In this document: positions 14,148 to 22,364 of the stretch, in pieces
Layout: every line of letters begins with the position of its first letter
Numbering within the stretch: position 1 is the first letter of the stretch
Source of the DNA: Clostridia bacterium
GTDB lineage: Bacteria > Bacillota > Clostridia > Saccharofermentanales > UBA5734
Direction: 5' to 3'
Assembly (NCBI GenBank): GCA_017997315.1
Contig: JAGOFF010000007.1
Coordinates: 1 to 26,533, forward strand
Length of the DNA stretch: 26,533 nt
Translations under genes and position numbers: made by a program
The notes under the pieces: model-generated
Database searches by the model: none
What the model saw: only the letters and a program-made list of their open reading frames with translations
What the model was told of the DNA's origin: nothing

Positions 14148-15254
14148 TCAATTGGTGGACAGGTACTTCGTCCACAGCGCGTCGTAGGTGCTGTCGATCT
14201 CCTCGCTGGAGAAGTAGGGCTGCAGGGTCTTCATCAGATCCTCGCCGGGATAGTACGCAGGATTCTCGCGGATCGATTCGTCAAGCTCCTCGCGCGCGGG
14301 GAGGTTGGGGGTCGAGTAGCCGACGTACTCGCAGTTCACGAGCGCGATGTCCGGCCGGCACAGGAAATCGATGAGCGCGAGCGCGCCCGGGACGTTCTTG
14401 GCGTTCTTGGGAATGCACATCAGGTCGATGGAAATGTTGGATCCCGCAGGCAGCGCGTACTGCAGCATCTCCGGATCCTTTCCGGCATCCCCGAGACGGG
14501 CCTGGCAGACCACATGGTCTCCGGACCACGCGATCCCCGCAACCAGCTCGCCCGAAACGAATTTGTCCTTGAGGTCGTCGATGCCGACCAGCGGACGGAC
14601 GTTGGTACGCTGGTCCAGCAGCAGATCCTCCGCTTTGGCGAGTTCGCCCGCGTCCAGGGTGTTGAGTCCGCAGCCGAGATAGTTGAGCGCCGCGCCGATG
14701 GACTCGCGCATGCTGTCGTACATCCCGATCCGGTTCTCATACTTCGTGTCGAACAGCGGCGCCCAGACGTCCTGGGGATCGTCCGACGCGGGGGCCGGGA
14801 CCTCGTCCTTGTTGTACATCAGGCCGACGGTGCAGTACATGTACGGGACCGCGTAGTCGAACAGCTTCTCATCCATCGCCGGGTCCGGATCGAACACGAT
14901 CGACTCGAGCATCGGGTCGTTGTTCACGATGTTGGGCAGGGCGGCGGTGTCCAGCGGAAGCAGCCTGTCCTCGCGGATGAGCCGCAGCGCCATGTAGTCG
15001 GAGGGCACGATCACGTCGTACGCGTTGTTCTCCAGCATCGGGTACATCTTCTCGTTGTCTTCAAAGGTTTTGACCTTGAGCCGGTACTGCGGGTACGCTT
15101 CCTCGAATGCCGGGACGACCGCCGCTTCGTCCAGATACTCGCCCCAGGTGTACAGCAGGACGGTCTCGCGTCCGTCCGCGCCGCACCCGGTCGCAGCCAA
15201 GGCGGTGAGCAGCAGCATCGTCGCCAGCAGCAGGGGGAGCAGTCTTTTTTTCAT
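14148..15254 (-). CDS. potD: Spermidine/putrescine ABC transporter, substrate-binding lipoprotein
   Basis: This 368-residue lipoprotein captures polyamines outside the cell for the PotABC importer. It has a classic lipoprotein signal, MKKRLLPLLLATMLLL with the lipobox ATG-C at about residue 24. The mature part starts with VLLYTWGEYLDEAAVVPAFE, the usual PotD opening, followed by YDVIVPSDYMALRLI and NIVNNDPML. Length agrees with the family. The start at 15254 has AGGAGG ten bases upstream and overlaps the potC stop as ATGA. The open frame continues upstream to 15566 but that part is a shadow of potC. It is the last gene of the operon. Confidence 0.95.
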   Translation of the reverse strand: MKKRLLPLLLATMLLLTALAATGCGADGRETVLLYTWGEYLDEAAVVPAFEEAYPQYRLKVKTFEDNEKMYPMLENNAYDVIVPSDYMALRLIREDRLLPLDTAALPNIVNNDPMLESIVFDPDPAMDEKLFDYAVPYMYCTVGLMYNKDEVPAPASDDPQDVWAPLFDTKYENRIGMYDSMRESIGAALNYLGCGLNTLDAGELAKAEDLLLDQRTNVRPLVGIDDLKDKFVSGELVAGIAWSGDHVVCQARLGDAGKDPEMLQYALPAGSNISIDLMCIPKNAKNVPGALALIDFLCRPDIALVNCEYVGYSTPNLPAREELDESIRENPAYYPGEDLMKTLQPYFSSEEIDSTYDALWTKYLSTN

Positions 15255-16072
15255 CTTGTCGGGACCTCCTTGGTGTGAATGGTTTTCTTTCGGCCCATCT
15301 CCCGCGAGGATCGGGCATTGACGACGATCAGCAGGATCAGGACGACCAGGAACAGAAGCGAGGACAGCGCGTTGATCTGCGGGCTGACTCCCTTGCGCGC
15401 CATGTTGTAGATCGTGATCGCCAGGGTGGAGGCGCTGGACCCCGCGGTGAAGTAGCTGATGGTGAAATCGTCGATCGAGAGGGTGAAAGTCAGGATCAGC
15501 GAGGTCACGATGCCCGGCATGATCTCGGGCAGGACCACCTTGACCAGCGCTTTGGCGGGACGGCACCCAAGGTCGAGCGCGGCTTCGAACAGGTTGCGGT
15601 CGAGCTGCCGGACCTTGGGCGAGATCGACAGGATGGCGTACGGAATGTTGAATGCGATATGCGCCATCAGCAGGGTGGGGAAGCCGCTCACAATGCCCAC
15701 GAATGAAAACAGCAGCATGAGCGAGATGCCGGTGACGAGATCGGGGGAGACGTTCGGGATGTAGGTGACGTTCATGATGACCGTCCGCGCGCGCCGCCGG
15801 AATCCGGTGATCCCGAGGCAGGTCACGACCGCGACCGCGGTCGCGATGACGGCCGACAGAAACGCGAGCAGCAGGGTGGTTCGCAGCGCTTCGAGGATGG
15901 TGTCGTTCTCGATCAGCTGGCGGTACCAGTCCAGCGTGAATCCGCCCCAGACCGCGCGGGACTTCGTCTTGTTGAACGAAAAGACCACGAGTACCGCGAC
16001 CGGCGCGTACAGAAAAAGGAAAACCAGCGCCATATAGCCGTTCCGCAGGATTTTACGCAGCATGCGGATCAT
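15251..16072 (-). CDS. potC: Spermidine/putrescine ABC transporter permease PotC
   Basis: The 273-residue inner-membrane permease has about six hydrophobic helices, beginning YMALVFLFLYAPVAVLVVFSF. The coupling motif that contacts the ATPase is seen as EAALDLGCRPAKALVKVVLPEI, and IDDFTISYFTAG after it is typical of PotC. With PotB it forms the polyamine channel. Both ends overlap the neighbouring genes by four bases (ATGA), so translation is coupled. The ATG at 16072 is used; a second ATG four codons in is less likely. Confidence 0.95.
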   Translation of the reverse strand: MIRMLRKILRNGYMALVFLFLYAPVAVLVVFSFNKTKSRAVWGGFTLDWYRQLIENDTILEALRTTLLLAFLSAVIATAVAVVTCLGITGFRRRARTVIMNVTYIPNVSPDLVTGISLMLLFSFVGIVSGFPTLLMAHIAFNIPYAILSISPKVRQLDRNLFEAALDLGCRPAKALVKVVLPEIMPGIVTSLILTFTLSIDDFTISYFTAGSSASTLAITIYNMARKGVSPQINALSSLLFLVVLILLIVVNARSSREMGRKKTIHTKEVPTR

Positions 16073-16974
16073 AGCAGGATGCTCCCCCCTTCGCCGCTTT
16101 CCGCCTCATTGCGCGTCAGAACGCGCATGCCAAGCAGCACAAGCACCAGCAGCACGATCGAGAGCGCGGACGCGGTCGTCCAGTCGCGCGCGACCATGTA
16201 CTGCCGCTCGATGACGTTGCCGATGAGCAGGTAGCGGCCGCCCCCGAGCAGGTTGGGGATCAGGAACGTCGTCATGGCGGGCATGAACACCATGTTGATC
16301 CCGGACAGGATGCCCGGGGTGCTCAGCGGGAATGTCACACGGGAGAACGTCTGGATCCGGCCGGCGCCGAGATCCTCGGCGGCCTCGACGACGCTCGGGT
16401 CGATCTTGACCAGCACCGAGTAGATGGGCAGCACCATGTACGGCAGGTAGTTGTAGACCATGCCGAGTCCGATCGCGAACCGGTTGTACAGGAACTGCTG
16501 CTGCGCGATGCCGACCATCCCGAGCAGGGTGTTGACGATCCCCTTGGGTTCCAGAAGCGCGAGCCAGGCGTAGGTCCGCAGCAGTGCGTTCATCCACATG
16601 GGCATGACGAAAAGGAAAAGCAGGAAGTCGCTCCGGCCCCGGCGCAGCCGCGCGCGCCCCGCGAGCATGTAGGAGACCGGGTAGCCCGCGACCAGACAGA
16701 TCAGCGTGCAGATCAGCGCCATCTCGAGCGAGAGCAGGAAGGTGTTCACATAGATCGGGACCTGGATGTGGAGCCCGAACAGCGAACGCAGTCCGAACGC
16801 GCCCAGTTCGACCTTGTCCCCGGCGACCAGGTTCGTAAAGCCCTCGAGCGTGAAGACCAGCCGTCCGTCCGCGTCATACGCCGTGAACGCGTAGAAGGCG
16901 ATCAGGAGCAGCGGGAGGATCGTGAACAGCACCATCCACAGGATGTAGGGATAGGCGAGCCGGCGGAGCTTCAT
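16069..16974 (-). CDS. potB: Spermidine/putrescine ABC transporter permease PotB
   Basis: The 301-residue permease starts MKLRRLAYPYILWMVLFTILP and has about six membrane helices. The EAA-type coupling loop is EAAEDLGAGRIQTFSRVTFP, and PAMTTFLIPNLLGGGRYLLIGN is characteristic of PotB. GGGAGG seven bases before the ATG at 16974 sets the start and rules out the longer open frame to 17154. The start overlaps the potA stop by four bases. Confidence 0.95.
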   Translation of the reverse strand: MKLRRLAYPYILWMVLFTILPLLLIAFYAFTAYDADGRLVFTLEGFTNLVAGDKVELGAFGLRSLFGLHIQVPIYVNTFLLSLEMALICTLICLVAGYPVSYMLAGRARLRRGRSDFLLFLFVMPMWMNALLRTYAWLALLEPKGIVNTLLGMVGIAQQQFLYNRFAIGLGMVYNYLPYMVLPIYSVLVKIDPSVVEAAEDLGAGRIQTFSRVTFPLSTPGILSGINMVFMPAMTTFLIPNLLGGGRYLLIGNVIERQYMVARDWTTASALSIVLLVLVLLGMRVLTRNEAESGEGGSILL

Positions 16975-18200
16975 GCCCAGTCCTCCCGCGGACCTTCGTC
17001 CTCCCGCGCCGCTTCCCCGTCTTCCCCGGCCGCGTCCGGCCGGACGCGGTCGGGCGAGAACGCGGATTTGGCCATGATATGAATGTCGTCGGGGCCGAAA
17101 CGCAGCCCGACCTGCGAACCCTGGGGGGCGTGCGCGGTGCTTTGGACCATCCACTCGAACCCTTCGGACTCGATGAGCATCTCGTAGTGGACGCCCTTGA
17201 ACACCACCGAGCTGACGGTGCCGGACAGCGTATCCGCGTCCGGCTCCCCGATCCGGATGTCCTCGGGCCGGATGACCACATCGACCTCCTCATCGGGAAA
17301 CCGCGGGTCGACGCAAGGGAACGTCCGGCCCAGGAACGACACTTCACGGTCCCGCGCCATCCGGCCCGGGAGGATGTTGCTTTCCCCGATGAAATCCGCG
17401 ACGAAAGCGTTCCTGGGTTCGTTGTACACGTCGATCGGGCGGCCGATCTGCTGGATGACGCCCTCTTTCATGACAATGACCGTGTCGGACATGGTCAGCG
17501 CTTCTTCCTGATCGTGCGTGACATAGATGAACGTGATCCCCAGACTGCGCTGCATCTCTTTGAGCTCGACCTGCATCTCCTTGCGCATCTTGAGGTCGAG
17601 CGCGCCGAGCGGTTCGTCGAGCAGCAGCACCATCGGCTGGTTGACGATGGCCCGGGCGATGGCGACGCGCTGCATCTGGCCGCCCGAGAGCTGGTCGACC
17701 CAGCGCTTGCCGTAACCCGACAGGTCGACGGTCCGGAGTGCCTGCTCCACACGGCCCGCGATCTCATGGCGGGGGGCGTTCTTGACCCGGAGGCCGAACG
17801 CGACGTTCTCATATACGTTGAGATGGGGGAACAGCGCGTACCGCTGGAACACGGTATTGAGCTTGCGCTGGTACGGGGGGATCGAAGTCAGATCGCGCCC
17901 TTCGAACAGCACCTGACCGGAGTCCGGACGCTCGAATCCCGCGAGGATGCGCAGGGTGGTGGACTTGCCGCATCCGGAGGGCCCGAGCAGCGTGATGAAC
18001 TCGTTGTCCCGCACATAGAACGTGATGTCGGTCAGTACCTGGACGTCGCCGAACGACTTGTCCATCCCGATCACCTCGATGAGATGGGAGGACCCGGTCT
18101 TGTCCGTGAGCAGCTGGCGGCGCGCGGAGGCGGCCTCCGGGAGGGCGGAACCGGCGGATGGCGGAGTCAGGGCTGACAGGCGGCGGATGATGGGGATCAT
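16971..18200 (-). CDS. potA: Spermidine/putrescine ABC transporter ATP-binding protein
   Basis: The 409-residue ATPase drives polyamine import. It shows Walker A GPSGCGKST, signature LSGGQMQRVAIARA, Walker B VLLLDEPLGALD and the switch THDQEEA. A C-terminal TOBE-like regulatory domain follows (about 290-375, with VIRPEDIRI). About 38 residues precede the usual start of the ABC domain, and the last 30 residues are a charged, low-complexity tail; both are longer than in typical PotA. GGAGG eight bases ahead of the ATG at 18200 supports the long start. The gene begins 49 bases after the regulator stop and is the first transporter gene in the operon. Confidence 0.95.
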   Translation of the reverse strand: MIPIIRRLSALTPPSAGSALPEAASARRQLLTDKTGSSHLIEVIGMDKSFGDVQVLTDITFYVRDNEFITLLGPSGCGKSTTLRILAGFERPDSGQVLFEGRDLTSIPPYQRKLNTVFQRYALFPHLNVYENVAFGLRVKNAPRHEIAGRVEQALRTVDLSGYGKRWVDQLSGGQMQRVAIARAIVNQPMVLLLDEPLGALDLKMRKEMQVELKEMQRSLGITFIYVTHDQEEALTMSDTVIVMKEGVIQQIGRPIDVYNEPRNAFVADFIGESNILPGRMARDREVSFLGRTFPCVDPRFPDEEVDVVIRPEDIRIGEPDADTLSGTVSSVVFKGVHYEMLIESEGFEWMVQSTAHAPQGSQVGLRFGPDDIHIMAKSAFSPDRVRPDAAGEDGEAAREDEGPREDWA

Positions 18201-18249
18201 TATGGGCTCCTCCTTGGCGTTCGGATCAGGCGTCGGGGAGGGTCAGAGG

Positions 18250-18798
18250 TCAGAAACTGGGCGGACAGGAGATCCACAGGAACCGCGCAGCCCTCCGTCC
18301 CGGATTGAGGATGCGGTGCGGCGCGTCGGGCCGGATGAGGAAACTGTCCCCGCGCCCCGCGCGCCAGCGTTTGTTGCCGATCTCGATCACGATCGAGCCC
18401 TGCAGCACATACCCGGTCTCCTCGCCCTCATGCGGACGGTCCGGAAAGGTGGATCCGCCGGGATCGAGCGTGACCAGGATGGGTTCCATCGCGTTTTTCT
18501 GCGCGGTCGGGACCAGCCAGCGGACTTCGCTCGCGTACTCCTCGTCCCGCTTGGCCATGTGGTCGTCCGCGCCGAAAACCACCGGGCGGTCGTCACCCTC
18601 GCCGAGCCCGCTGAAAAACTCCCGCAGGTCGGTGCCCAGGCAGCTCAGGATATCGGTCAGCGTGGCGATGGAGGGGGAAGTCATGTCACGCTCGAGCAGG
18701 GAGATGAATCCCTTGGACAACTCACACCGGTCGGCGAGTTCCTCCTGCGTGAGCTGATTCTGCTGGCGGAGGCTCTTGATCTTTTCTCCGATGTTCAA
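18250..18798 (-). CDS. XRE-family regulator with C-terminal cupin domain
   Basis: The 182-residue protein has a helix-turn-helix at about residues 5-60 (LRQQNQLTQEELADRCELSK) and a cupin fold at about 105-180 (PHEGEETGYVLQGSIVIEIG, RAGRGDSFLIRPDAPHRI). This is the architecture of PuuR-like regulators, and in Firmicutes such genes commonly lead potABCD, so control of polyamine uptake with a polyamine or related ligand in the cupin is a fair inference. Translation begins at a TTG (18798) because no ATG is in frame upstream; AAGGG lies about ten bases before it. A dyad in its own promoter region suggests autoregulation. Confidence 0.9.
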   Translation of the reverse strand: MNIGEKIKSLRQQNQLTQEELADRCELSKGFISLLERDMTSPSIATLTDILSCLGTDLREFFSGLGEGDDRPVVFGADDHMAKRDEEYASEVRWLVPTAQKNAMEPILVTLDPGGSTFPDRPHEGEETGYVLQGSIVIEIGNKRWRAGRGDSFLIRPDAPHRILNPGRRAARFLWISCPPSF

Positions 18799-19166
18799 TC
18801 CTGGTTTTCCCTTCCCGCTCAGCCGACGGTGTGCGGCCTGTTCAGTAACATGATATTAAACTTCAGGTTTAGTGAAAGTAAATCGAGAAACAAGCGTATC
18901 GCTTCTCGGCGGGGTTGTCAATTGCCGCGCGAAGCGGAATCCTCCCCCCTCCCGTACGGACCGGCGCGGAAACGTTAATCCGTGAAGCCGGAAGAGGATA
19001 TGAGCGTACATCCGCGCGCTGATTGCGGTAAAGGATGGACAAACGTCTCGGACGGGATCCCCGAGGTCCCGATGTATACCGGAACTGCGTATCCCGTTTC
19101 AGGCAAGGTTGCCGTGAATCAGGTACTATCAAGTCGGGACGATGCATGAGTCGAAGTGGAGGGTGT
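18799..19166. promoter_or_regulatory. Divergent intergenic region with a candidate operator at 18857-18871
   Basis: This gap separates the pot operon regulator (minus) from the HD-GYP gene (plus). The AT-rich part holds the dyad TAAAC-5-GTTTA at 18857-18871. On the minus strand a plausible promoter, TTTACT with TAATAT 18 bases away, overlaps this dyad, so the XRE-cupin protein may repress itself and potABCD. In the remaining 290 bases I see no gene, no convincing plus-strand promoter and no strong hairpin. Confidence 0.5.
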
Positions 19167-19718
19167 ATGGACGCGAAAGACGATGTCAGGCGGATCATCG
19201 ATGCTCTGCATGAGAAGAACCCGGGAGAGAAGGTCCATTCTCAGCGAATCACAAGCATATGCCTGCAGATCGGGGGTGCGCTGCAGCTGCTTCCCGAGGA
19301 TCTGGCCAAACTCGGACGGGCCGCTTATGTCCACGATATCGGGAAGGTTCTCATGGAAGATACCGGGCTCAAGCGGAGTGTGCCGTTGACTCCGGAGCAG
19401 TGGGACGAGAAACGGGAGCATCCTCAGGTGGGATACGACCTGCTGGCCGCATACGGCGAGCCGCAGGAGATCCTGGAGGCGGCGCTGCATCACCACGAAA
19501 ACTGGAACGGAACAGGGTACCCGGATCGGCTGGAAGGTGCAGGGATTCCACTGTTTGCACGGATCATCGCCGTCGCGGAGTACGCCGACGCGCTCACGAT
19601 GCATTCGGAGCGGCTCGCCGACGTGGACGACAATGTGGCCGGCAGGATGCGGGAACAGGCCGGGATGCGGTTGGACCCCATATTGGTGGAGAAGTACTTG
19701 TCCGCAAATATGCGGTAA
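19167..19718 (+). CDS. HD-GYP domain protein (likely c-di-GMP phosphodiesterase or relative)
   Basis: The 183-residue product is little more than an HD-GYP domain. Visible motifs are VHS at 23-25, VHDIGK at 55-60, REHPQVGYDLL at 83-93, HHHENWNGTGYP at 108-119 and AEYADALT at 137-144. The HD and GYP signatures are intact, so cyclic di-GMP hydrolysis is plausible; some family members act on other cyclic dinucleotides or bind them without cleavage. No receiver, PAS or membrane domain is attached. The ATG at 19167 has GGAGGG close upstream; ATGs at 19146 and an upstream open frame from 19035 are less likely. It stands alone; 19719-19912 holds nothing I recognise. Confidence 0.85.
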   Translation: MDAKDDVRRIIDALHEKNPGEKVHSQRITSICLQIGGALQLLPEDLAKLGRAAYVHDIGKVLMEDTGLKRSVPLTPEQWDEKREHPQVGYDLLAAYGEPQEILEAALHHHENWNGTGYPDRLEGAGIPLFARIIAVAEYADALTMHSERLADVDDNVAGRMREQAGMRLDPILVEKYLSANMR

Positions 19719-19912
19719 TTTCGGCAACGAAACAGATGTCTGCATAAACTGCAGTCCCGGCATGACGCGGGCTGTCCGACCGGTTCCCGGGAGAGCCCCG
19801 GTCCTGTTTCGGACGGTGTTTCCGCCGCCGGGTTACCATTTCCATATATGGGGGATCATAAGGAAAGAAAGGTTATTTCGAACAGAGTCCGCATCGGACC
19901 GGGGGGATCCAT

Positions 19913-20530
19913 ATGGAATTCGTAGTGGACTACATTCTGCCGCCGGCCGCCATCCCGTTCGGATACCTGGCCTCCCGGCTGATCACCGCATCCTTGCTTT
20001 TCATCCTTCCGTTCACCCGCCGGCTCGCGTCCCGCGGCGCCCACCGGGAGCCCGCGCGGACCCGCCGGCTCGTCGTCGCAGCGTGCGCGGGGTGGACGGC
20101 GGCCCTCCTCGCCGCAGCGACTGCGGCTTTATGGACGGGACACCCGGAGATCGCGGTGTTTCTGTTGCTGGGCATCCTCGGCGGGGTGTTCTGGAAGAAT
20201 GCCGGCCGGGACGTAAACCGTGAAAATCTCCGCCGGTATGTCCGGTGGAACCGGCGCTATCTGGAGCCGGACGGATGGATCGGCTATATCGCGGAGTGCA
20301 CCGGGGATCCGGAATGGGTCCGGTACGCCGGCCGGCTCGTCGGCCGGCCGGTCGACGTGGAGTTCGCGGACCGGCTGATGCGCGAAGCCGCCCGACGGGA
20401 CGCGGATCAACGCGGGGAGCACGCGGTCCCGGGGGAGCCGGATATCCTCCCGGTGGCCAAGGGGCTGACCTGGACCCGCAGTCTGGAGGAGACCCGGGAG
20501 CTCGGAAGCGACTTCAAACCGAGGATCTAG
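19913..20530 (+). CDS. Membrane protein of unknown function, paralog of the next gene
   Basis: The 205-residue product has an N-terminal hydrophobic segment (about 12-34), a basic loop RRLASRGAHREPARTRRL, then two more hydrophobic segments (about 53-72 and 80-94). A soluble C-terminal part of about 110 residues follows, opening NRENLRRYVRWNRRYLEPDG. I do not recognise the family. GGGGG five to nine bases before the ATG supports the start. The layout and the motifs TRR-A/G-RG-HR and RRYxRxNR are shared with the gene 55 bases downstream, so the pair arose by duplication and is probably one transcript. Confidence 0.7.
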   Translation: MEFVVDYILPPAAIPFGYLASRLITASLLFILPFTRRLASRGAHREPARTRRLVVAACAGWTAALLAAATAALWTGHPEIAVFLLLGILGGVFWKNAGRDVNRENLRRYVRWNRRYLEPDGWIGYIAECTGDPEWVRYAGRLVGRPVDVEFADRLMREAARRDADQRGEHAVPGEPDILPVAKGLTWTRSLEETRELGSDFKPRI

Positions 20531-20585
20531 GACCGTCGGGCCGGACGACAGGGAAGCCGTGCAACGGCAAAGGGGGGTCATAGGC

Positions 20586-21362
20586 ATGCATCCGGTTCTG
20601 ATGGGTAGTTTCATTCTTGCGGGAGCGGTCGTCGGCGGTTTCGCCGCCCGCTTCACCGCAACGGCGCTCATGCTGGATATCCCGCTGACGCGCCGGCTCG
20701 GAGCGCGCGGGATCCATCGCGATCCGCAGCGTACGGTCCGTACCGCGCGGATGCGGACCGCGGCGATGCTGACGGCCGCCGCCGCGGTATGCGCCGCCTC
20801 GTACATCCTCACCCAATGGGCAGGCCGTTCGCTGATCTATGTGCTGCCCGCCTTGTTCGCCGGTGCGGGAGCCGTCCTCCTGGCGGGCCGGATCGGGAAC
20901 CGCGCGGGAATCGGTCCGGTCCGTCGGTACATCCGCCGGAACCGGGACCGGCTGGACATGGACGGGCTCGCGGCCTACCTTGTCGAAGCCGCGGAGAATC
21001 CCGCCTGGATCCGCGCGGTGTCGGGATTTGCGGATGCGGGCACCTTGCGCTTGGCGGACGCGGACGCGCTGCGTGACGCCGCAGTGGGCGGAGAAGCGGA
21101 TGCACAGTTTCGGATGGGGATACGGTTGTTCGCTGAAAGCGGCAGGAGCGGCGGGCATGCGGAAGCCGCCGCATGGATCGCCCGGGCCGCCGGCCAGGGA
21201 CATGCCGCGGCGCAGACCGTGCTCGCGCACCTCCGCGGCGAGGACGACAAGGACGCCAATACGGACGTGGTCCGGTCGATGGCGATGAGCATGAACTTCG
21301 GCGAACTGACCGAAGGCCGGCTGCGCGGCGGCGGTGGCGGATTGGGCGGTGGGCGATCCTAA
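20586..21362 (+). CDS. Membrane protein with Sel1-like C-terminus, paralog of the previous gene
   Basis: The 258-residue product repeats the architecture of its neighbour: hydrophobic segment (about 6-30), basic loop TRRLGARGIHRDPQRTVRT, two membrane segments (about 58-76 and 80-98), then RRYIRRNRDRLDMDGLAAYL. It adds a C-terminal part with GGEADAQFRMGIRLF and AAAWIARAAGQGHAAAQTVL, a Sel1/TPR-like repeat that usually mediates protein contacts. The end is glycine-rich. AAGGGGGG about ten bases before the ATG at 20586 sets the start; an upstream TTG in frame is less likely. The stop codon lies in the loop of a perfect 9-bp hairpin. Confidence 0.7.
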   Translation: MHPVLMGSFILAGAVVGGFAARFTATALMLDIPLTRRLGARGIHRDPQRTVRTARMRTAAMLTAAAAVCAASYILTQWAGRSLIYVLPALFAGAGAVLLAGRIGNRAGIGPVRRYIRRNRDRLDMDGLAAYLVEAAENPAWIRAVSGFADAGTLRLADADALRDAAVGGEADAQFRMGIRLFAESGRSGGHAEAAAWIARAAGQGHAAAQTVLAHLRGEDDKDANTDVVRSMAMSMNFGELTEGRLRGGGGGLGGGRS

Positions 21363-21372
21363 AGGATCGCCC
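21351..21372. repeat. Perfect 9-bp hairpin with a stop codon in its loop
   Basis: GGGCGATCC and GGATCGCCC pair around TAAA; the TAA is the stop of the Sel1-like gene. A T-rich stretch (21385-21394) begins 13 bases later, too far for a standard terminator. Confidence 0.75.
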
Positions 21373-21384
21373 TAGGCGAGCCGG

Positions 21385-21412
21385 TTTGATTTTTGCACGG
21401 ACGCGATATATT
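21385..21412 (+). promoter_or_regulatory. Candidate promoter of proB
   Basis: TTTGAT at 21385-21390 and TATATT at 21407-21412 are separated by 16 bases. The ATG of proB follows 45 bases after the -10 box. Confidence 0.45.
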
Positions 21413-21456
21413 CTTGGGAGACAATGCGCTGCGGCGCACCCAAGGAGGGATCGTCC

Positions 21457-22269
21457 ATGTCCGGTCAGCGTGATAAGATCCGGTCCGCCCGGCGCATCGT
21501 CGTCAAGGTGGGCACATCGACCATCACCTACGACAGCGGCCGCATGAACCTGACCAACCTCGACCATCTGTGCCGGGCGATCGCGGATCTCCGGAACCAG
21601 GGGCGGCAGGTCATCCTGGTCTCCTCGGGCGCCATCGCGATGGGGATGGCCAAACTCCGGCTCGCACGAAAACCCGCGACCGTCCGGGAAAAGCAGGCGG
21701 TCGCGGCGGTCGGGCAGTGCGAGCTGATGAACATCTACAGCAAGCTGTTTGCGGAGTACTCGTATGTCGCGGCCCAGATCCTCCTGACCCGGGACGACAT
21801 CGAGGATGAACTGACCCGCAGGAACGCGGTCAACACGTTCGAGGCGCTTCTGGAAAAAGAAGTCATCCCGGTCGTGAACGAGAACGACACGGTCTCCACA
21901 CAGGAAATCCTGCACAACGGCTCGTTCGGGGACAACGACACGCTGTCCGCGATCGTCGCGGAACTGACCGGCGCGGATCTGCTGATCCTGCTGTCCGACA
22001 TCGCCGGGCTGTACGACCGCGATCCGCACAAGCACCCCGACGCCCGACTGATCCCGCTTGTCACCGAAGTCACGGAGGAGATCGGCCGGATGGCCGGAGG
22101 GAGCGGTTCCGCCCGCGGTACCGGAGGCATGGCGACCAAGATCGAGGCGGCCCGCATCGCCACCCTCGCGGGGATCGACATGGTCATCGCGGACGGCTCG
22201 TCCGCGGACGTCATCTCATCCGTCGTCGAGGGGCGCGAGGTCGGCACGATGTTCGCGGCTGCGACCTGA
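21457..22269 (+). CDS. proB: Glutamate 5-kinase, short form
   Basis: The 270-residue cytoplasmic enzyme phosphorylates glutamate, the first step of proline synthesis. Amino-acid-kinase motifs are clear: RRIVVKVGTSTI, VILVSSGAIAMGM, VIPVVNENDTVS, FGDNDTLSAIVAEL, LILLSDIAGLYDRDP and GTGGMATKIEAARIA. The C-terminal PUA domain of the 367-residue E. coli type is absent, as in other short ProB forms. AAGGAGGG eight bases upstream of the ATG at 21457 decides the start over 21424. proA, normally next to proB, is not in this window; a strong terminator follows instead. Confidence 0.95.
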   Translation: MSGQRDKIRSARRIVVKVGTSTITYDSGRMNLTNLDHLCRAIADLRNQGRQVILVSSGAIAMGMAKLRLARKPATVREKQAVAAVGQCELMNIYSKLFAEYSYVAAQILLTRDDIEDELTRRNAVNTFEALLEKEVIPVVNENDTVSTQEILHNGSFGDNDTLSAIVAELTGADLLILLSDIAGLYDRDPHKHPDARLIPLVTEVTEEIGRMAGGSGSARGTGGMATKIEAARIATLAGIDMVIADGSSADVISSVVEGREVGTMFAAAT

Positions 22270-22303
22270 CACGAACTCGGATTCTCCGGGCCAAAATAGA
22301 GAC

Positions 22304-22340
22304 AGCCGGTCCCGTCCTTGCGGTACGGAACCGGCTTTTT
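22304..22340 (+). terminator. Rho-independent terminator after proB
   Basis: AGCCGGT/ACCGGCT (22304-22310 with 22330-22336) encloses an inner CCGT/ACGG stem, and five T residues close the structure. It sits between convergent genes. Confidence 0.85.
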
Positions 22341-22364
22341 CATGCGTTGGGGAACGGGTCCGGG

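Noticed and set aside
21457..22269. proB as a fragment because it lacks the PUA domain
   Set aside because: Short ProB forms of about 270 residues are normal in many bacteria, and the kinase domain ends cleanly before a terminator.
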